Below, piece after piece: positions 17,681-26,716 of a DNA stretch of 64,000 nt (positions are counted from its first letter, which is position 1; every line of letters starts with the position of its first letter). Under the pieces are notes generated by a model. That model did no database searches. It saw only the letters and a program-made list of their open reading frames with translations, and was not told where the DNA came from. A program made the translations under genes and the position numbers. Source of the DNA: Ottowia sp. oral taxon 894 (GTDB lineage: Bacteria > Pseudomonadota > Gammaproteobacteria > Burkholderiales > Burkholderiaceae_C). The stretch is taken from positions 682,001 through 746,000 of the forward strand of contig NZ_CP012073.1 of the NCBI RefSeq assembly GCF_001262075.1, given 5' to 3'.

Positions 17681-18208
17681 TCAGGGAACGCTGGGGGCGC
17701 ACGGCGGCGTCAGCTGCACCACGGCGCGGCCTTGCAGCAGGAGCGGGCCGCTTTCGGCCTGAATGTTCCCGGCGTGAATGTTTTCGGCATGGAGGGTAAA
17801 GCGGTACAGGCGCGTGGGGCCGCTGACGGCGTCAGAAAGCACGCTCACGAGCAGGCGGGCGGCCACGCCGTCCAGCCGCGCGGCGTGGAAGGTGACGGCG
17901 CGCACGCTCACCAGCATGCCGCCAGCGGGCGCGGCATGGCCTTGGGCTTCGGCCAGCAGCGCGCCGTGCAGGGCCATGGCCTGCCCGGCGTATTCAATGC
18001 CGCAGGCTGCGCCCAGGCGGCCTTGCTGGCGCAAGGGGTTGCCGGGGTCGCGGTGGCTGCCGGCGGCGCACAGCAGGCCGTTTTCGCTGGCTTGAAGCAC
18101 GCTGTCCAAGAGGCACATGCGGCCCTGGTGGGGCACGCGGGCGGCGATCCAGCCGTGGCCCTGGCCTGCGGCGGCGTTGAAAAAGCGGCCGGTGCTGTCA
18201 GTGTTCAT
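17681..18208 (-). CDS. 3-hydroxyacyl-ACP dehydratase, ApeP-like hot-dog fold
   Basis: The 175-residue product contains VPHQGRMCLLDSV at about residue 25, the place of the catalytic His in the FabZ-like ApeP family (PHxxxMLLLD). A central helix stretch (CGIEYAGQAMALHGAL) follows. It would remove water from 3-hydroxyacyl-ACP in polyene building. Its ATG overlaps the stop of the upstream ketosynthase-like gene by four bases. Confidence 0.8.
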   Translation of the reverse strand: MNTDSTGRFFNAAAGQGHGWIAARVPHQGRMCLLDSVLQASENGLLCAAGSHRDPGNPLRQQGRLGAACGIEYAGQAMALHGALLAEAQGHAAPAGGMLVSVRAVTFHAARLDGVAARLLVSVLSDAVSGPTRLYRFTLHAENIHAGNIQAESGPLLLQGRAVVQLTPPCAPSVP

Positions 18209-19104
18209 GGCGCGGCGGGGCTGGCAGCCAGCGGCGTGATCTCAACGCGCAGCACTTGCGGCGGCAGGTAGGTCAGCGCCACGGGCTGGGCTTGGGGTTG
18301 GACGTGGGGCCGGGTGCGGCCTGCCGCAGCGGGCGCGGCCAGCGCCGCCAGCAGCGGCAGGCCCAGCCAGGGCGGCAGGGCGGCGGCCATGCTGGATAAG
18401 GCTTGCAGGCGGGCGGCCAGCGCGGCATCGGTGCGGGCTGTGACGGATTGCACGGTGTCGGCAACGCCCTCGGCCAGCGCGCCCCGGCAGGGCAGGCTGA
18501 GGCGGGCCAGCGCGCACGGGCCAGGCGCAGGGGCCAGCACCAGCGCCAGCGCGCTGGCGTCGGGCACGGGGCGGCAGGCGCGCAGCGGTTCGGGGTGGTC
18601 GCTGTCGCTGGCCAGCAGCAGTACGGGCTGGCCGCCGGTGGCCACTTGCGCCATGGCTTCCAGCAGGCCGGCGGCAAAGCTGGCGTCGTGGGCGCTGAGC
18701 GTTTGCGAAGCGGGCGTGGCGCCGGTGGCGATCGACCAGTAGCCAGCGGCAGCGTTGTGCACCGAGTTGTGAAAGCGCGTGGGCGAGACCTGCCGGTCTT
18801 CGCCCGCCAGCAGCTCGCAGATGGCGTGGCAGTTGTGGCCGTCGCCGCCGGAGCTGGCGAACACGCCGGGCAGGCTGGCGGGGTCGCGTCCGGCCTGGCG
18901 GCAGGCTTGCAGGCCCGCCGCCAGCGTGGCCTTGACGATGCGGCTGGCGCGGCGGCGCTCGGCGGCGGGCAGCAGCTCGGGCGCGGGCAGAGCGGCGGGC
19001 GCATTGGCCCAGCCCGCTTCGCCGCGCAGCACGGCCAGCGCCTGCGGCCAGCCGTCCAGACCGGGGCCGAGCAGGCCGATGCCTTCAATCCACGCATTCA
19101 GCAT
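18205..19104 (-). CDS. beta-ketoacyl synthase-like chain-length factor (ApeC-like)
   Basis: The 299-residue product has only the N-terminal half of a ketosynthase fold (SSGGDGHNCHAICELLA, SPTRFHNSVHNAAAGYWSIA, LLLASDSDH) and lacks the Cys-His-His active site. This matches the beta-ketoacyl-synthase-like N-terminal family found as partner subunit in aryl-polyene clusters. It overlaps the full ketosynthase gene upstream by seven bases and the dehydratase downstream by four, so the two synthase genes are likely subunits of one complex. Confidence 0.8.
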   Translation of the reverse strand: MLNAWIEGIGLLGPGLDGWPQALAVLRGEAGWANAPAALPAPELLPAAERRRASRIVKATLAAGLQACRQAGRDPASLPGVFASSGGDGHNCHAICELLAGEDRQVSPTRFHNSVHNAAAGYWSIATGATPASQTLSAHDASFAAGLLEAMAQVATGGQPVLLLASDSDHPEPLRACRPVPDASALALVLAPAPGPCALARLSLPCRGALAEGVADTVQSVTARTDAALAARLQALSSMAAALPPWLGLPLLAALAAPAAAGRTRPHVQPQAQPVALTYLPPQVLRVEITPLAASPAAP

Positions 19105-20360
19105 GCGGCCTCCCCGTCAGGGCGTGAAAGAGAAAAAACCAGGCTGGCATTACTGCCGCCAAAGCCGAAGGAGTTGGATAGCGCGTGGCGCAGCCCGGGC
19201 GCGGGCGCGGGCTGCATCACCACGTTCAGCGCCAGCGCTGCATCAGGCTGGCGCGTGCCCACGCTGGCAGGCAGCAGGCCGTGGCGCAGGGCCAGCGCGC
19301 AGATCACGGCTTCCACCGCGCCGGCCGCGCCCAGCGTGTGGCCCGTCATGCCCTTGGTGGAGCTGCACGGCACGCCGCTGCCCGCGTGGCCGGGACCGAA
19401 CAGCGCGCTGATGGCGGCGGCCTCGGCGGCGTCGTTGGCCTGCGTGGCGGTGCCGTGCAGGTTGATATAGCCGATGTCGGCGGGCCGCAGTCCCGCGCGC
19501 TCCAGCGCCTGTCGCATGGCTGCGCGCGCGCCCGCGCCTTCGGGGTGGGGCGATGACATGTGGTGCGCATCGCTGGATTCGCCCCAGCCGGCGAGCATGA
19601 CGCCGCCCGCGCCATCCGCATCGCCGCTGGCCGCGCCGGGCCGCTCCAGCAGCGCGAAGGCCGCCGCCTCGCCGATGGACAGGCCCTGCCGCTGCGCGTC
19701 GCACGGGCGGCAGGGTTCGGGCGCCGTCAGCTGCAAGGAGGCAAAGCCGTACAGCGTGGTCAGGCACATGGAATCCACGCCGCCCACAATGGCCGCATCC
19801 GCCAGCCCGGCGGCCATCATCCGCTGGGCGGCGGCGAACACCTTGGCCGAAGAAGAGCAGGCCGTGGAAAGGGTGAGTGCCGGGCCGCGCAGGCCCAGCG
19901 CCTCGCGCACGAAGGCCGTGAGCGACCCCGTGTTGTGCGTGGCGCGGTAGTCGAACCAGGCGGGCAGCGCGCCATCGGCCCCGCGCTCGCGGTAGGCCAG
20001 CTCGGTGGAAAGAATGCCGGAGGTGCTGGTGCCCAGCGCCAGCGCCACGCGATCCGCGCCGTAGCGGGCGATGGCCGCGCGCGCCGCTTGCAAAAAGCCA
20101 TCGGCTTGCAGGCCCAGCCAGGCCAGGCGCTGGTTGCGGCAGTCGTAGGCGGCCAGCGCGGCAGGCAGCGTGGCGCTGTCGATGCCCGGCGCTTCGCCTA
20201 TCCAGGTGGGCAGGCGGGCGGTTTCAAAGTCGCACGGCTTCAGGCCGCTGCGCCCGGCCCGCAAGGCGGCCAGCAGCGGCTGGCAGCCCGCACCCAGGGC
20301 GGTGGTGGCCGTCATGGCGCTCACGGCCAGCGGCTTAATGGGAGAAAGGGCTTGCGTCAT
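19098..20360 (-). CDS. beta-ketoacyl-ACP synthase (ApeO-like)
   Basis: From the ATG at 20360 the product is 420 residues. It has the active-site Cys in LSTACSSSAKVF, the two His in LHGTATQANDAAE and KGMTGHTLGAAG, and the closing NSFGFGGSNASLVF. It condenses malonyl-ACP with an acyl chain. The ATG overlaps the stop of the upstream methyltransferase gene (ATGA). With the truncated partner and the reductase/dehydratase pair it forms an elongation set for an unsaturated acyl chain. Confidence 0.9.
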   Translation of the reverse strand: MTQALSPIKPLAVSAMTATTALGAGCQPLLAALRAGRSGLKPCDFETARLPTWIGEAPGIDSATLPAALAAYDCRNQRLAWLGLQADGFLQAARAAIARYGADRVALALGTSTSGILSTELAYRERGADGALPAWFDYRATHNTGSLTAFVREALGLRGPALTLSTACSSSAKVFAAAQRMMAAGLADAAIVGGVDSMCLTTLYGFASLQLTAPEPCRPCDAQRQGLSIGEAAAFALLERPGAASGDADGAGGVMLAGWGESSDAHHMSSPHPEGAGARAAMRQALERAGLRPADIGYINLHGTATQANDAAEAAAISALFGPGHAGSGVPCSSTKGMTGHTLGAAGAVEAVICALALRHGLLPASVGTRQPDAALALNVVMQPAPAPGLRHALSNSFGFGGSNASLVFSLSRPDGEAAC

Positions 20361-21133
20361 GCTGGAGAAGCTGGCGCGCGGGCGATAAGAAAGGTGTTGG
20401 CAAAAGGCAGCCCGCCCGGCGTAGGCGCGGTTTGCACCGCAAGGCCGAGCGCGCGCAGCGCTGCCGCCCATTCGTCCAGGGGCCGCGCGTGCAGGCGCGC
20501 CAGGCCGTGGCCGCGCGCCAGCGTCACCAGCTGGTCGGCCCACAAGCTGAGCTTGAAGCGCAGGCCGCCTGCCGCGTCGCCCACGCGCAGCGCCAGCGTG
20601 CCGCCGGGGCGCAAGGCGGCGCGCGCGCGGCGCAGCACATCGTCTTGCTGCTGCAAGGGCATGTAATGCAGCACGTCAAGAATGGTCACCACGTCCACGG
20701 CGGCCTCGCCGAAAGCGGCCTGGCAGATATCGGCCTGCTCCACGCTCACGCGCTCCTCGTCGCCTGATGCGCGGAAGGCGGCCTGCCCGCGCGCCACGTC
20801 GGCGGGCATCAGCTCCAGCGCGCGCAGGCGGCGCACGCGCGGCGGCTCGGGCCAGCCTGCGGGCCACGCGCCGGATTCAAAACGGTCGCGCGCGGCCAGC
20901 AGCCACGCGGCCAGCACGGCCTGGCCGCAGCCCAGATCCAGAAAGTCTTGCGCCTGCGGCGGCAGCGCGCCCATGCGCAGCAAGGCCAGAAACATGGGAT
21001 CGCCGCCCAGCTTGCCGCGTGCGAAATGCCAGGCAAAGCGCCCGCCTGCGCGAAAACGCTGGCTGGCCGCATCCACCAGCGCGCGCTGCAAGGCGCGCTC
21101 GTCTGGCGTGAAAGCATCATGCAGACCGCTCAT
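20357..21133 (-). CDS. class I SAM-dependent methyltransferase of the polyene-like operon
   Basis: The 258-residue product has motif I DFLDLGCGQAVLAAWL, a second acidic loop (LRALELMPADVA), SVEQADICQAAF and TILDVLHYMP. The substrate is unknown. In aryl-polyene clusters, methyltransferases modify the aromatic head group, so that is a reasonable guess. Stop and start codons overlap with both neighbours by four bases. Confidence 0.75.
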   Translation of the reverse strand: MSGLHDAFTPDERALQRALVDAASQRFRAGGRFAWHFARGKLGGDPMFLALLRMGALPPQAQDFLDLGCGQAVLAAWLLAARDRFESGAWPAGWPEPPRVRRLRALELMPADVARGQAAFRASGDEERVSVEQADICQAAFGEAAVDVVTILDVLHYMPLQQQDDVLRRARAALRPGGTLALRVGDAAGGLRFKLSLWADQLVTLARGHGLARLHARPLDEWAAALRALGLAVQTAPTPGGLPFANTFLIARAPASPA

Positions 21134-22017
21134 GCCGCCACCTTGTCCAGCGGGCAGACGGCTTCGCCGCCCTTGAAAGCCTCGTTCAGCGGCACGCTGC
21201 GCAGGCGCTGGCCGCGCAGGGCCTGCAACAGGCGCGGCAGCACGGCCAGCACCACGGGCCGCCCGTCGGGCGCAAGGGCGGAGTTGCCGTCATGCAGCAG
21301 CAGCAGGTCGCCCGCAGCCAAACCGCGCGTCAGGCGCGCCGTGACCACGCCAGCGTCGGCGCAGCGCGTGTCGTAGCCACGGCGCGTCCATGAAGCCAGC
21401 AACAGGCCCTGCCGGTGCAAGATGGGGTCCAGCAGCGGATTGCGCAGCCCCGCCACGGCGCGGAAGAACTGCGGCGCACGCCCCGTCACCGAGCCGATAC
21501 TGGCCTGCGCCTGCGCCACCTGGCGCGACATGCGCCGCCAGCCGTAAACGGAAAAAGCATGCGGGTGCGTTTCGGTGTGGTTTTCAATGACATGGCCGCG
21601 CCGCGTCATCTCGCGCGCCAGGGCGGCATGGCGGCGCACGCGCTCGCCCACGCAAAAGAAAGTGGCGCGCATGCGCGCTTCGTCCAGCAAATCCAGCACG
21701 CGGGGCGTGACTTCCGGATGGGGGCCGTCGTCAAACGTCAGTGCCACTTCGCCGCGCGCGGCGGCCTGCGACGGCAAGCGTGTGAGGTTCGGCCCCAGCC
21801 CCTGGCTGCGCGGCCACAGCCCCACGCCTGCCAGCGCCGCATGGTTGGCCAGCAGCACGCCCAGCCAGGCGGGCCAGCTCTGCGGCAGGGCCGCCACGGC
21901 CCCCAGCCCCAGCAGATGCAGCCAGGCCGAGGCTTGCAGCGCAGGCGCGGGTTTCCACGGCCCTCGCATGCGCCTGATGGGCCTCACGGGCATTTCTTCT
22001 GTTGCGTTCGCACTCAT
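21130..22017 (-). CDS. polysaccharide deacetylase (NodB) family membrane protein
   Basis: The 295-residue product begins with a basic segment and a hydrophobic part (WLHLLGLGAVAALPQSWPAWLGVLLANHA, described here only by ends about 32-60). The NodB motifs follow: EVALTFDDGPHPEV with the metal Asp, HVIENHTETHPH with two His, and LLLHDGNS. Such enzymes remove acetyl groups from polysaccharides or related substrates at the membrane. It is the first gene of the six-gene operon and overlaps the methyltransferase gene by four bases. A deacetylase is not a core aryl-polyene gene. Confidence 0.82.
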   Translation of the reverse strand: MSANATEEMPVRPIRRMRGPWKPAPALQASAWLHLLGLGAVAALPQSWPAWLGVLLANHAALAGVGLWPRSQGLGPNLTRLPSQAAARGEVALTFDDGPHPEVTPRVLDLLDEARMRATFFCVGERVRRHAALAREMTRRGHVIENHTETHPHAFSVYGWRRMSRQVAQAQASIGSVTGRAPQFFRAVAGLRNPLLDPILHRQGLLLASWTRRGYDTRCADAGVVTARLTRGLAAGDLLLLHDGNSALAPDGRPVVLAVLPRLLQALRGQRLRSVPLNEAFKGGEAVCPLDKVAA

Positions 22018-22411
22018 GGCGGCAATTATGTTTCAGCCCCTTCGTTGGACCAGGGCGCGAAGGCGCGTGGAAACCGCTTCAGGAAAGGAGCCGCAAAGCC
22101 AGCCTGCGCCAAGGCTCCGGGGCCGGGAGCCTCCGTCCGCAACTGGCTTGCGGAATGGATGAAGCGGCGGGTTCCTGCCCGCCCGCGCCACAAACCTGGC
22201 ATGCCTCACGGGCCAGGCTGCATCAAAAACAGGAGCTAATTGAAGCGGCAAAAATGCCATTCAGCGCATTTTCCACTAGGACCTATTGCTATGGATAAAA
22301 GAGCAAAAATGGCTTTGCGCTTTCGTCCTCTGGCATTCAGTCTTGCGCATTCGTTGGCAGCGTCTTGCCCGTGCCGGACTCATTGCATGGACAGACCGTG
22401 GCCAGACGCTA
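22018..22411. other. intergenic stretch upstream of the polyene-like operon
   Basis: Contains family A copy 5 (22221-22305) and probably the operon promoter (minus strand) between 22018 and 22220. No gene is supported. Confidence 0.4.
22221..22305 (-). repeat. family A dispersed repeat, copy 5
   Basis: Minus strand: GCTCTTTTATCCATAGC, GGTCCTAGTGG, hairpin arms AAAATGC and GCATTTT in the centre, then TTAGCTCCTGTTTTTGATG. Confidence 0.85.
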
Positions 22412-23099
22412 GGGCCTGTTGAGAATCTTCCTCTTGTGCAGCAATTCCGCCATGGAAAGATGAGTATCGAGCGACAAGCAGTGGGCACTGATGGCCCCGC
22501 ACTGCCTGGGCAAGCCTGGCGATGCAGGGCCAAGAGGCGCGAACAGGCGCTTGGTTTGCAGAGGCCGTGCCGTGGATCGTGCGCACAGACAGCCCCTGGC
22601 GCGATTGGCTCGAAGAATTTGGCAAATGCAACACCGTCTTCAAGCGCTTTCGCGACGGGGTCAAGGCCGGTATCTGGCAAGAACGCTTTGATGCGGTCAG
22701 CGGCCAGCCGGATATGGAATGCGCCATGGCCGACGCCACGATCGTGAAAGTGCACCGTCACGGCCCGGGCGCGGGACTCAAAGCCAGGCCATAGGCCACT
22801 CACTCGGGGGGCGTGAGAACCAGGATACGGGCCTTGTGCGATGCGCCAGCAATCTGCTCAAGTTCGTGCTGATGCCAGGCCAGCGGCATGACAGCAAAGG
22901 TGCCCAAGAACTGATCCGGAACCAAAAGTTTGGGGCGCTGCTGGCGGACAAAACGTTTGGTGTCCAATGGCAGATAGAGCCATTACAAGCGCAAGGCGTG
23001 CCAATCGTGATCTCGCAAAGACCCGATCGACGCCAGCTTCAAGGCTGCGGTTTATCTGGCTTTGGCTGTGATTCAGTCGCGGCAATTTTCAACAGGCCC
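22412..23099 (+). mobile_element. IS5-type (IS427-like) element, copy 3, internally deleted
   Basis: The ends are GGGCCTGTTGAGAA (22412) and TTTTCAACAGGCCC (ending 23099), flanked by CTA and TAG, as expected for insertion at CTAG. The transposase (plus strand, about 22461-23060) is frameshifted near 22530. It has SDKQWALMAPHCLG, DATIVKVHRHG and, in another frame, GTQSQAIGHSLGG, and then loses the central DDE part. It is inverted relative to copy 2. Confidence 0.8.
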
Positions 23100-23113
23100 T
23101 AGGCCTGGACAAA

Positions 23114-23143
23114 AAAAACGCCGCCCGAAGGCGGCGTTTTCAT
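23114..23143. terminator. rho-independent terminator by tRNA-His
   Basis: AACGCCGCC and GGCGGCGTT pair around a CGAA loop, with an A run on one side and TTTT on the other. It can end transcription of the minus-strand tRNA. Confidence 0.75.
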
Positions 23144-23150
23144 GAAAGGC

Positions 23151-23227
23151 TGGGGTGGCTGATGGGACTCGAACCCACGACGACCAGAATCACAATCTGG
23201 GACTCTACCAACTGAGCTACAGCCACC
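23151..23227 (-). tRNA. tRNA-His (GTG anticodon)
   Basis: On the minus strand it reads GGTGGCTGTAGCTCAGTTGG, an anticodon loop GATTGTGATT, a GTTCGAGTCCC T-arm and a 3' GCCACCCCA with CCA encoded. The extra 5' G typical for tRNA-His is present. Confidence 0.95.
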
Positions 23228-23256
23228 ACGTAAAACGGCAAATTATAGCGGGGGTT

Positions 23257-25197
23257 TCAACGCCCGGCTTCTTCTGACGCAGCGGTCTTGGATTCTTCCA
23301 CCAGGATGCGGGCCTTGAAGCGCTGCTTGAGCAGCTCGTAATAGGCCAGCGCTTCCGCCGCTCCCCAGGCTATGTCGTATTGCTGGCGCATCTGCTGGGC
23401 AACTTCAGTCTTGGTTTCCGAGCGGGGCACGATTTTTTCAATGCGCGCCAGGGTGTAGCCCTGCTCGCCCAGATCGACGCCGATGAAGGCGGGCAAGGCG
23501 CTGGCATCAGCGCGCAGCACGCCTTCAACCACGGCGGCGGGCAGATCGTGCGTTTCTTCGCGCGAGAGGGTGATGGCGGCGGGCAGGCCCTTGGCTTCTT
23601 CGGGCTTGGCTTTCCAGCCGGCAAGTTTTTCCGTGCCTTCCTTGCGGGCGGCTTCAGCGGCGCGTTCGGCAATCAGGCGCTCGCGCACGGCGGTTTTCAC
23701 TTCGTCAAACGGGCGTGGATGGGCGGGCGTGTGCTTGACGACGCGGCCTGCCACAAGCTGGCCAGGAGCGAATTCGATGGCTTCGGTGTTGTTCTTGCGC
23801 TCCAGCGAATCAGGCGCGAAGAGGGCGGAGAGGAATTTGGCATTGGCCAGGGGCTTGACGATGGCGTCTGGCTGCACGGTGCGGGTGACGTTGGTGGCCG
23901 TCTGGATGTTCAGTTTGAGCTTGTCGGCCACGGGTTGCAGGCTGTCGGGCTGCTCGTACACGTCGTTGCGGAAGGCTTCGCCATGCTCGGCGGCCAGTTT
24001 CTGTGCCTGCTCGGCGAGCAGCTGCTCCTTGAGCTGGTCTTTCACCTTGTCGAAGGCTGGCACGTCGGCGGGTTTGAGATCGGTGAGATGAACGATGTGG
24101 TAGCCATAGTCGCTTTCCACCACGCCGCTGATATCGCCTTTGTGGGCCAGCGCGAAGGCGGCTTCGGCAATCGCGGGTTCTATGCCCCTGTCTTTGCGGA
24201 AGAAGCCCAGGTCGCCTCCATGGGCGGCGCTGGCATCGTCTTGCGAGGCGCGCTTGGCCACTTCAGCGAAGGCGGCGGGGTTCTTGCGCACTTCATCCAG
24301 CAGCTTTTCGGCTTCGGCCTTGGCTTTTTCGCGCTCGGCGGCAGGCGCGCTCTTGTCGGCGGCGACAAGGATGTGGCTGGCGCGGCGCTCTTCAGGCGAA
24401 CCCAGTGTGGCCTGGTTGTTGTCGTAATAGGCTTTCAGGTCGTCATCGCTGATGCTGGCCTGCTTTTTCATGGCGTCTGCGTCCAGCACCACGAATTCGA
24501 TGTCCACCGCTTCGGGCGCCTGGTAGTCGCTCAGGTGGCTGTCGTAGAAGGCCTGCAACTCGGCGTCCGTGGGCTGAAACTGCTTGGCATAACCGGAAGC
24601 GGGCAGGCTGAGAATCTGCACCTGGCGCTGCTCCAGGAAGGCATCCATCACGGGAGCAACCTGCGCGGGCAGCGCGAAGCCGCTTTGCGTCACGCCCGCC
24701 AGCACCTGGCGGGCGGAAAGGTCGGCGCGCACGCTGTTTTCGAACATTTCTGGCGTCATGCCCTGGCGCGCGAGCACCTCACGGTAGCGGGCCATGTCAA
24801 GCTGGCCATCCGCTGAGCGCAGGGAAGCGATGAAGGGGTCTTCACGAAGCTGCCTGGCTAAGCGCTTGTCTGTGGTGACCAGGCGCATTTTCTGCGCAGC
24901 CACGGCCATGACGCGCTCGCGCAGCATCTGCTCCAGCGTGATGCGGCGCATCTGCGGCGTGTCCAGCAGGCTGACATCTACGCTGGGGTTGGCTGAAGTG
25001 ATGCGGTCCACCTGCTGGTGATGCGCCTGGTCCCATTGCTGCTGGGTGATGTTGTGCCCATCGACCGTGGCCACCACCCGCGCGTTTTCATTGAAGCGCG
25101 TGTAGCCTTCAATGCCGAACAGCACGAACGAAGGAATGATCAGGATGAACAGCAGCCACATGAAAAATTTCATGTGATGCCTGAAAAAGTCGAACAT
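23257..25197 (-). CDS. SurA N-terminal/rotamase-domain periplasmic foldase (PpiD-type)
   Basis: The ATG at 25197 (MFDFFRHHMKFFMWLLFILI) is preceded by AGGAAT and gives 646 residues; the open frame upstream runs through a tRNA gene. A single N-terminal membrane anchor is followed by the SurA-N region (DGHNITQQQWDQAHHQQVDR). A parvulin rotamase domain follows at about residues 265-370 (RASHILVAADKSAPAAEREK, GGDLGFFRKDRGIEPAIAEA, VESDYGYHIVHL). A long C-terminal part ends the protein. PpiD-type proteins help newly exported proteins fold at the inner membrane. The gene lies between two tRNA genes. Confidence 0.9.
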   Translation of the reverse strand: MFDFFRHHMKFFMWLLFILIIPSFVLFGIEGYTRFNENARVVATVDGHNITQQQWDQAHHQQVDRITSANPSVDVSLLDTPQMRRITLEQMLRERVMAVAAQKMRLVTTDKRLARQLREDPFIASLRSADGQLDMARYREVLARQGMTPEMFENSVRADLSARQVLAGVTQSGFALPAQVAPVMDAFLEQRQVQILSLPASGYAKQFQPTDAELQAFYDSHLSDYQAPEAVDIEFVVLDADAMKKQASISDDDLKAYYDNNQATLGSPEERRASHILVAADKSAPAAEREKAKAEAEKLLDEVRKNPAAFAEVAKRASQDDASAAHGGDLGFFRKDRGIEPAIAEAAFALAHKGDISGVVESDYGYHIVHLTDLKPADVPAFDKVKDQLKEQLLAEQAQKLAAEHGEAFRNDVYEQPDSLQPVADKLKLNIQTATNVTRTVQPDAIVKPLANAKFLSALFAPDSLERKNNTEAIEFAPGQLVAGRVVKHTPAHPRPFDEVKTAVRERLIAERAAEAARKEGTEKLAGWKAKPEEAKGLPAAITLSREETHDLPAAVVEGVLRADASALPAFIGVDLGEQGYTLARIEKIVPRSETKTEVAQQMRQQYDIAWGAAEALAYYELLKQRFKARILVEESKTAASEEAGR

Positions 25198-25270
25198 GGC
25201 CGGAAATTCCTGGAGCTGGATCTGAAACAAAAAAGGCGAACGGGGGTGTTCGCCTTTGTGTGAATGCGGG

Positions 25271-25346
25271 TGGTGGGTGCTGAGGGGTTCGAACCCCCGA
25301 CCTACGCCTTGTAAGGGCGCCGCTCTACCAACTGAGCTAAGCACCC
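25271..25346 (-). tRNA. tRNA-Val (TAC anticodon)
   Basis: On the minus strand it begins GGGTGCTTAGCTCAGTTGG, has the anticodon loop CCTTACAAGG, a GGTTCGAACCCC T-arm and ends GCACCCACCA with CCA encoded. Confidence 0.95.
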
Positions 25347-25404
25347 CCGCTTGCAGGAAGGAAACGGCGTATTCTGCCTGAAATGTGCGCGTTTTTTTCG
25401 CGCG

Positions 25405-25677
25405 TTAATTGAGCGCGTCCTTGAGCGCCTTGCCCGGACGGAATTTGGGCACGCGGGCCGGCTTGATCTTGATGGCGGAGCCGGTTCTTGGGTTACGCCC
25501 CGTGCGCGCGGCGCGCTTGCTCACGGCGAAAGTGCCAAAGCCCACGATCGAAACCGTGCCGCCCTTGCGCAAGGTGGCGCGCACGGCATCTACCGTGGCT
25601 TCCAGGGCGCGGGTGGCTGCGGCCTTGGAGATGTCTGCATGCTGCGAGATGTGCTCAATCAGTTCTGTCTTGTTCAC
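25405..25677 (-). CDS. hupB: DNA-binding protein HU, beta type
   Basis: The start is a GTG at 25677 ([12 protein letters not shown]) with GAGG about seven bases upstream, giving 90 residues, exactly the usual HU length. The signature [20 protein letters not shown] is present, as is the C-terminal [16 protein letters not shown] bends and compacts chromosomal DNA. It lies upstream of the tRNA-Val and foldase genes on the same strand, a common order in this group. Confidence 0.95.
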   Translation of the reverse strand: MNKTELIEHISQHADISKAAATRALEATVDAVRATLRKGGTVSIVGFGTFAVSKRAARTGRNPRTGSAIKIKPARVPKFRPGKALKDALN

Positions 25678-25864
25678 GGACGACCTCTGGGTCAGATGGC
25701 ATGGTTTGTTTGGTGGGTGCGCGGGGCCGCAAAGGGGCCGCGCCATCGCGTTTTCCTGCCCTTGCACTGGCCCTGTGGCGGGGCTGGCAGACAGTCAAAC
25801 TGATTCTAGACGCAGGCTTCAGGCCGCATGACGCAACTTCAATTATTCGCTTCAGAATGTATAT

Positions 25865-26452
25865 TTATGTGTTCTTGTGTTGGCTGTTTTGCAACGCGCG
25901 CTTGCGGATTTCGGGCACGGAGCGTTGCAGGTAGTAGGCCATGGACCAGATGGTCAGCACCGCTGCCGCCCATAGCAGCAGTGTGCCCCACCAGCGGGCG
26001 TTCAAGCTCCAGAGCGCGCCGTCATACAGCAGCAGCGCAATGGCGGCCATTTGCGCGGCCGTTTTCAGCTTGCCTGCCATATGCACAGCCACGCTTTTGC
26101 TCGCGCCAATTTGCGCCATCCACTCGCGCAAGGCGGAAATGGCAATTTCACGGCCCACGATGATGAGCGCAATGAAAATGTCGGCGCGCTGCAAATGCAC
26201 CAGCACTAACACGCAGGCGCATACGAGGAATTTATCCGCGACCGGATCGAGAAAAGCGCCAAAAGCCGAGGTCTGCCCCAGCCTGCGGGCCAAAAAGCCG
26301 TCCAGCCAGTCGGTGAAGGCGCACAGCATGAACAAACCCGTGGCCAGCAGGTTGCACACAGCTTCCGGCAGCGGCAGATAAAACACACCTACGATGAGCG
26401 GTATGAGAAAAATGCGCGCCCAAGTCAGCAGGGTGGGAATTGTTAGAAACAT
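25865..26452 (-). CDS. pgsA: CDP-diacylglycerol-glycerol-3-phosphate 3-phosphatidyltransferase
   Basis: The ATG at 26452 (MFLTIPTLLTWARIFLIPL) gives 195 residues, the usual PgsA length. The CDP-alcohol phosphotransferase motif is complete: FTDWLDGFLARRLGQTSAFG followed by AFLDPVADK. Several membrane helices surround it. It makes phosphatidylglycerol phosphate in the inner membrane. Confidence 0.93.
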   Translation of the reverse strand: MFLTIPTLLTWARIFLIPLIVGVFYLPLPEAVCNLLATGLFMLCAFTDWLDGFLARRLGQTSAFGAFLDPVADKFLVCACVLVLVHLQRADIFIALIIVGREIAISALREWMAQIGASKSVAVHMAGKLKTAAQMAAIALLLYDGALWSLNARWWGTLLLWAAAVLTIWSMAYYLQRSVPEIRKRALQNSQHKNT

Positions 26453-26716
26453 GGCAGGCGATTGTGGCATGTGAGCAGCAGGCGTCAGATGGGCAAATCG
26501 CTATCTCTGGCGATGAAACACACTCCTTCATTACTATCAAAAAAATAGTAATTGGTTTGGAGAGGAAGAGCGCTTGCAAGAAAACAGTGCCACGCAGTGA
26601 ATTGGGGCTGTACGATGCGTTTTGCACTGTAGCTGCAGCGCATTGACTGCATTGGAGAGCCTTGTCCAACAACTTTTGGCTTTCCTCAAAGAGAGAATTT
26701 GCAGCAAACTATCGTC
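26453..26716. other. AT-richer gap before an IS remnant
   Basis: No gene is supported. Composition falls well below the chromosomal average, in keeping with mobile-element debris. Confidence 0.35.
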
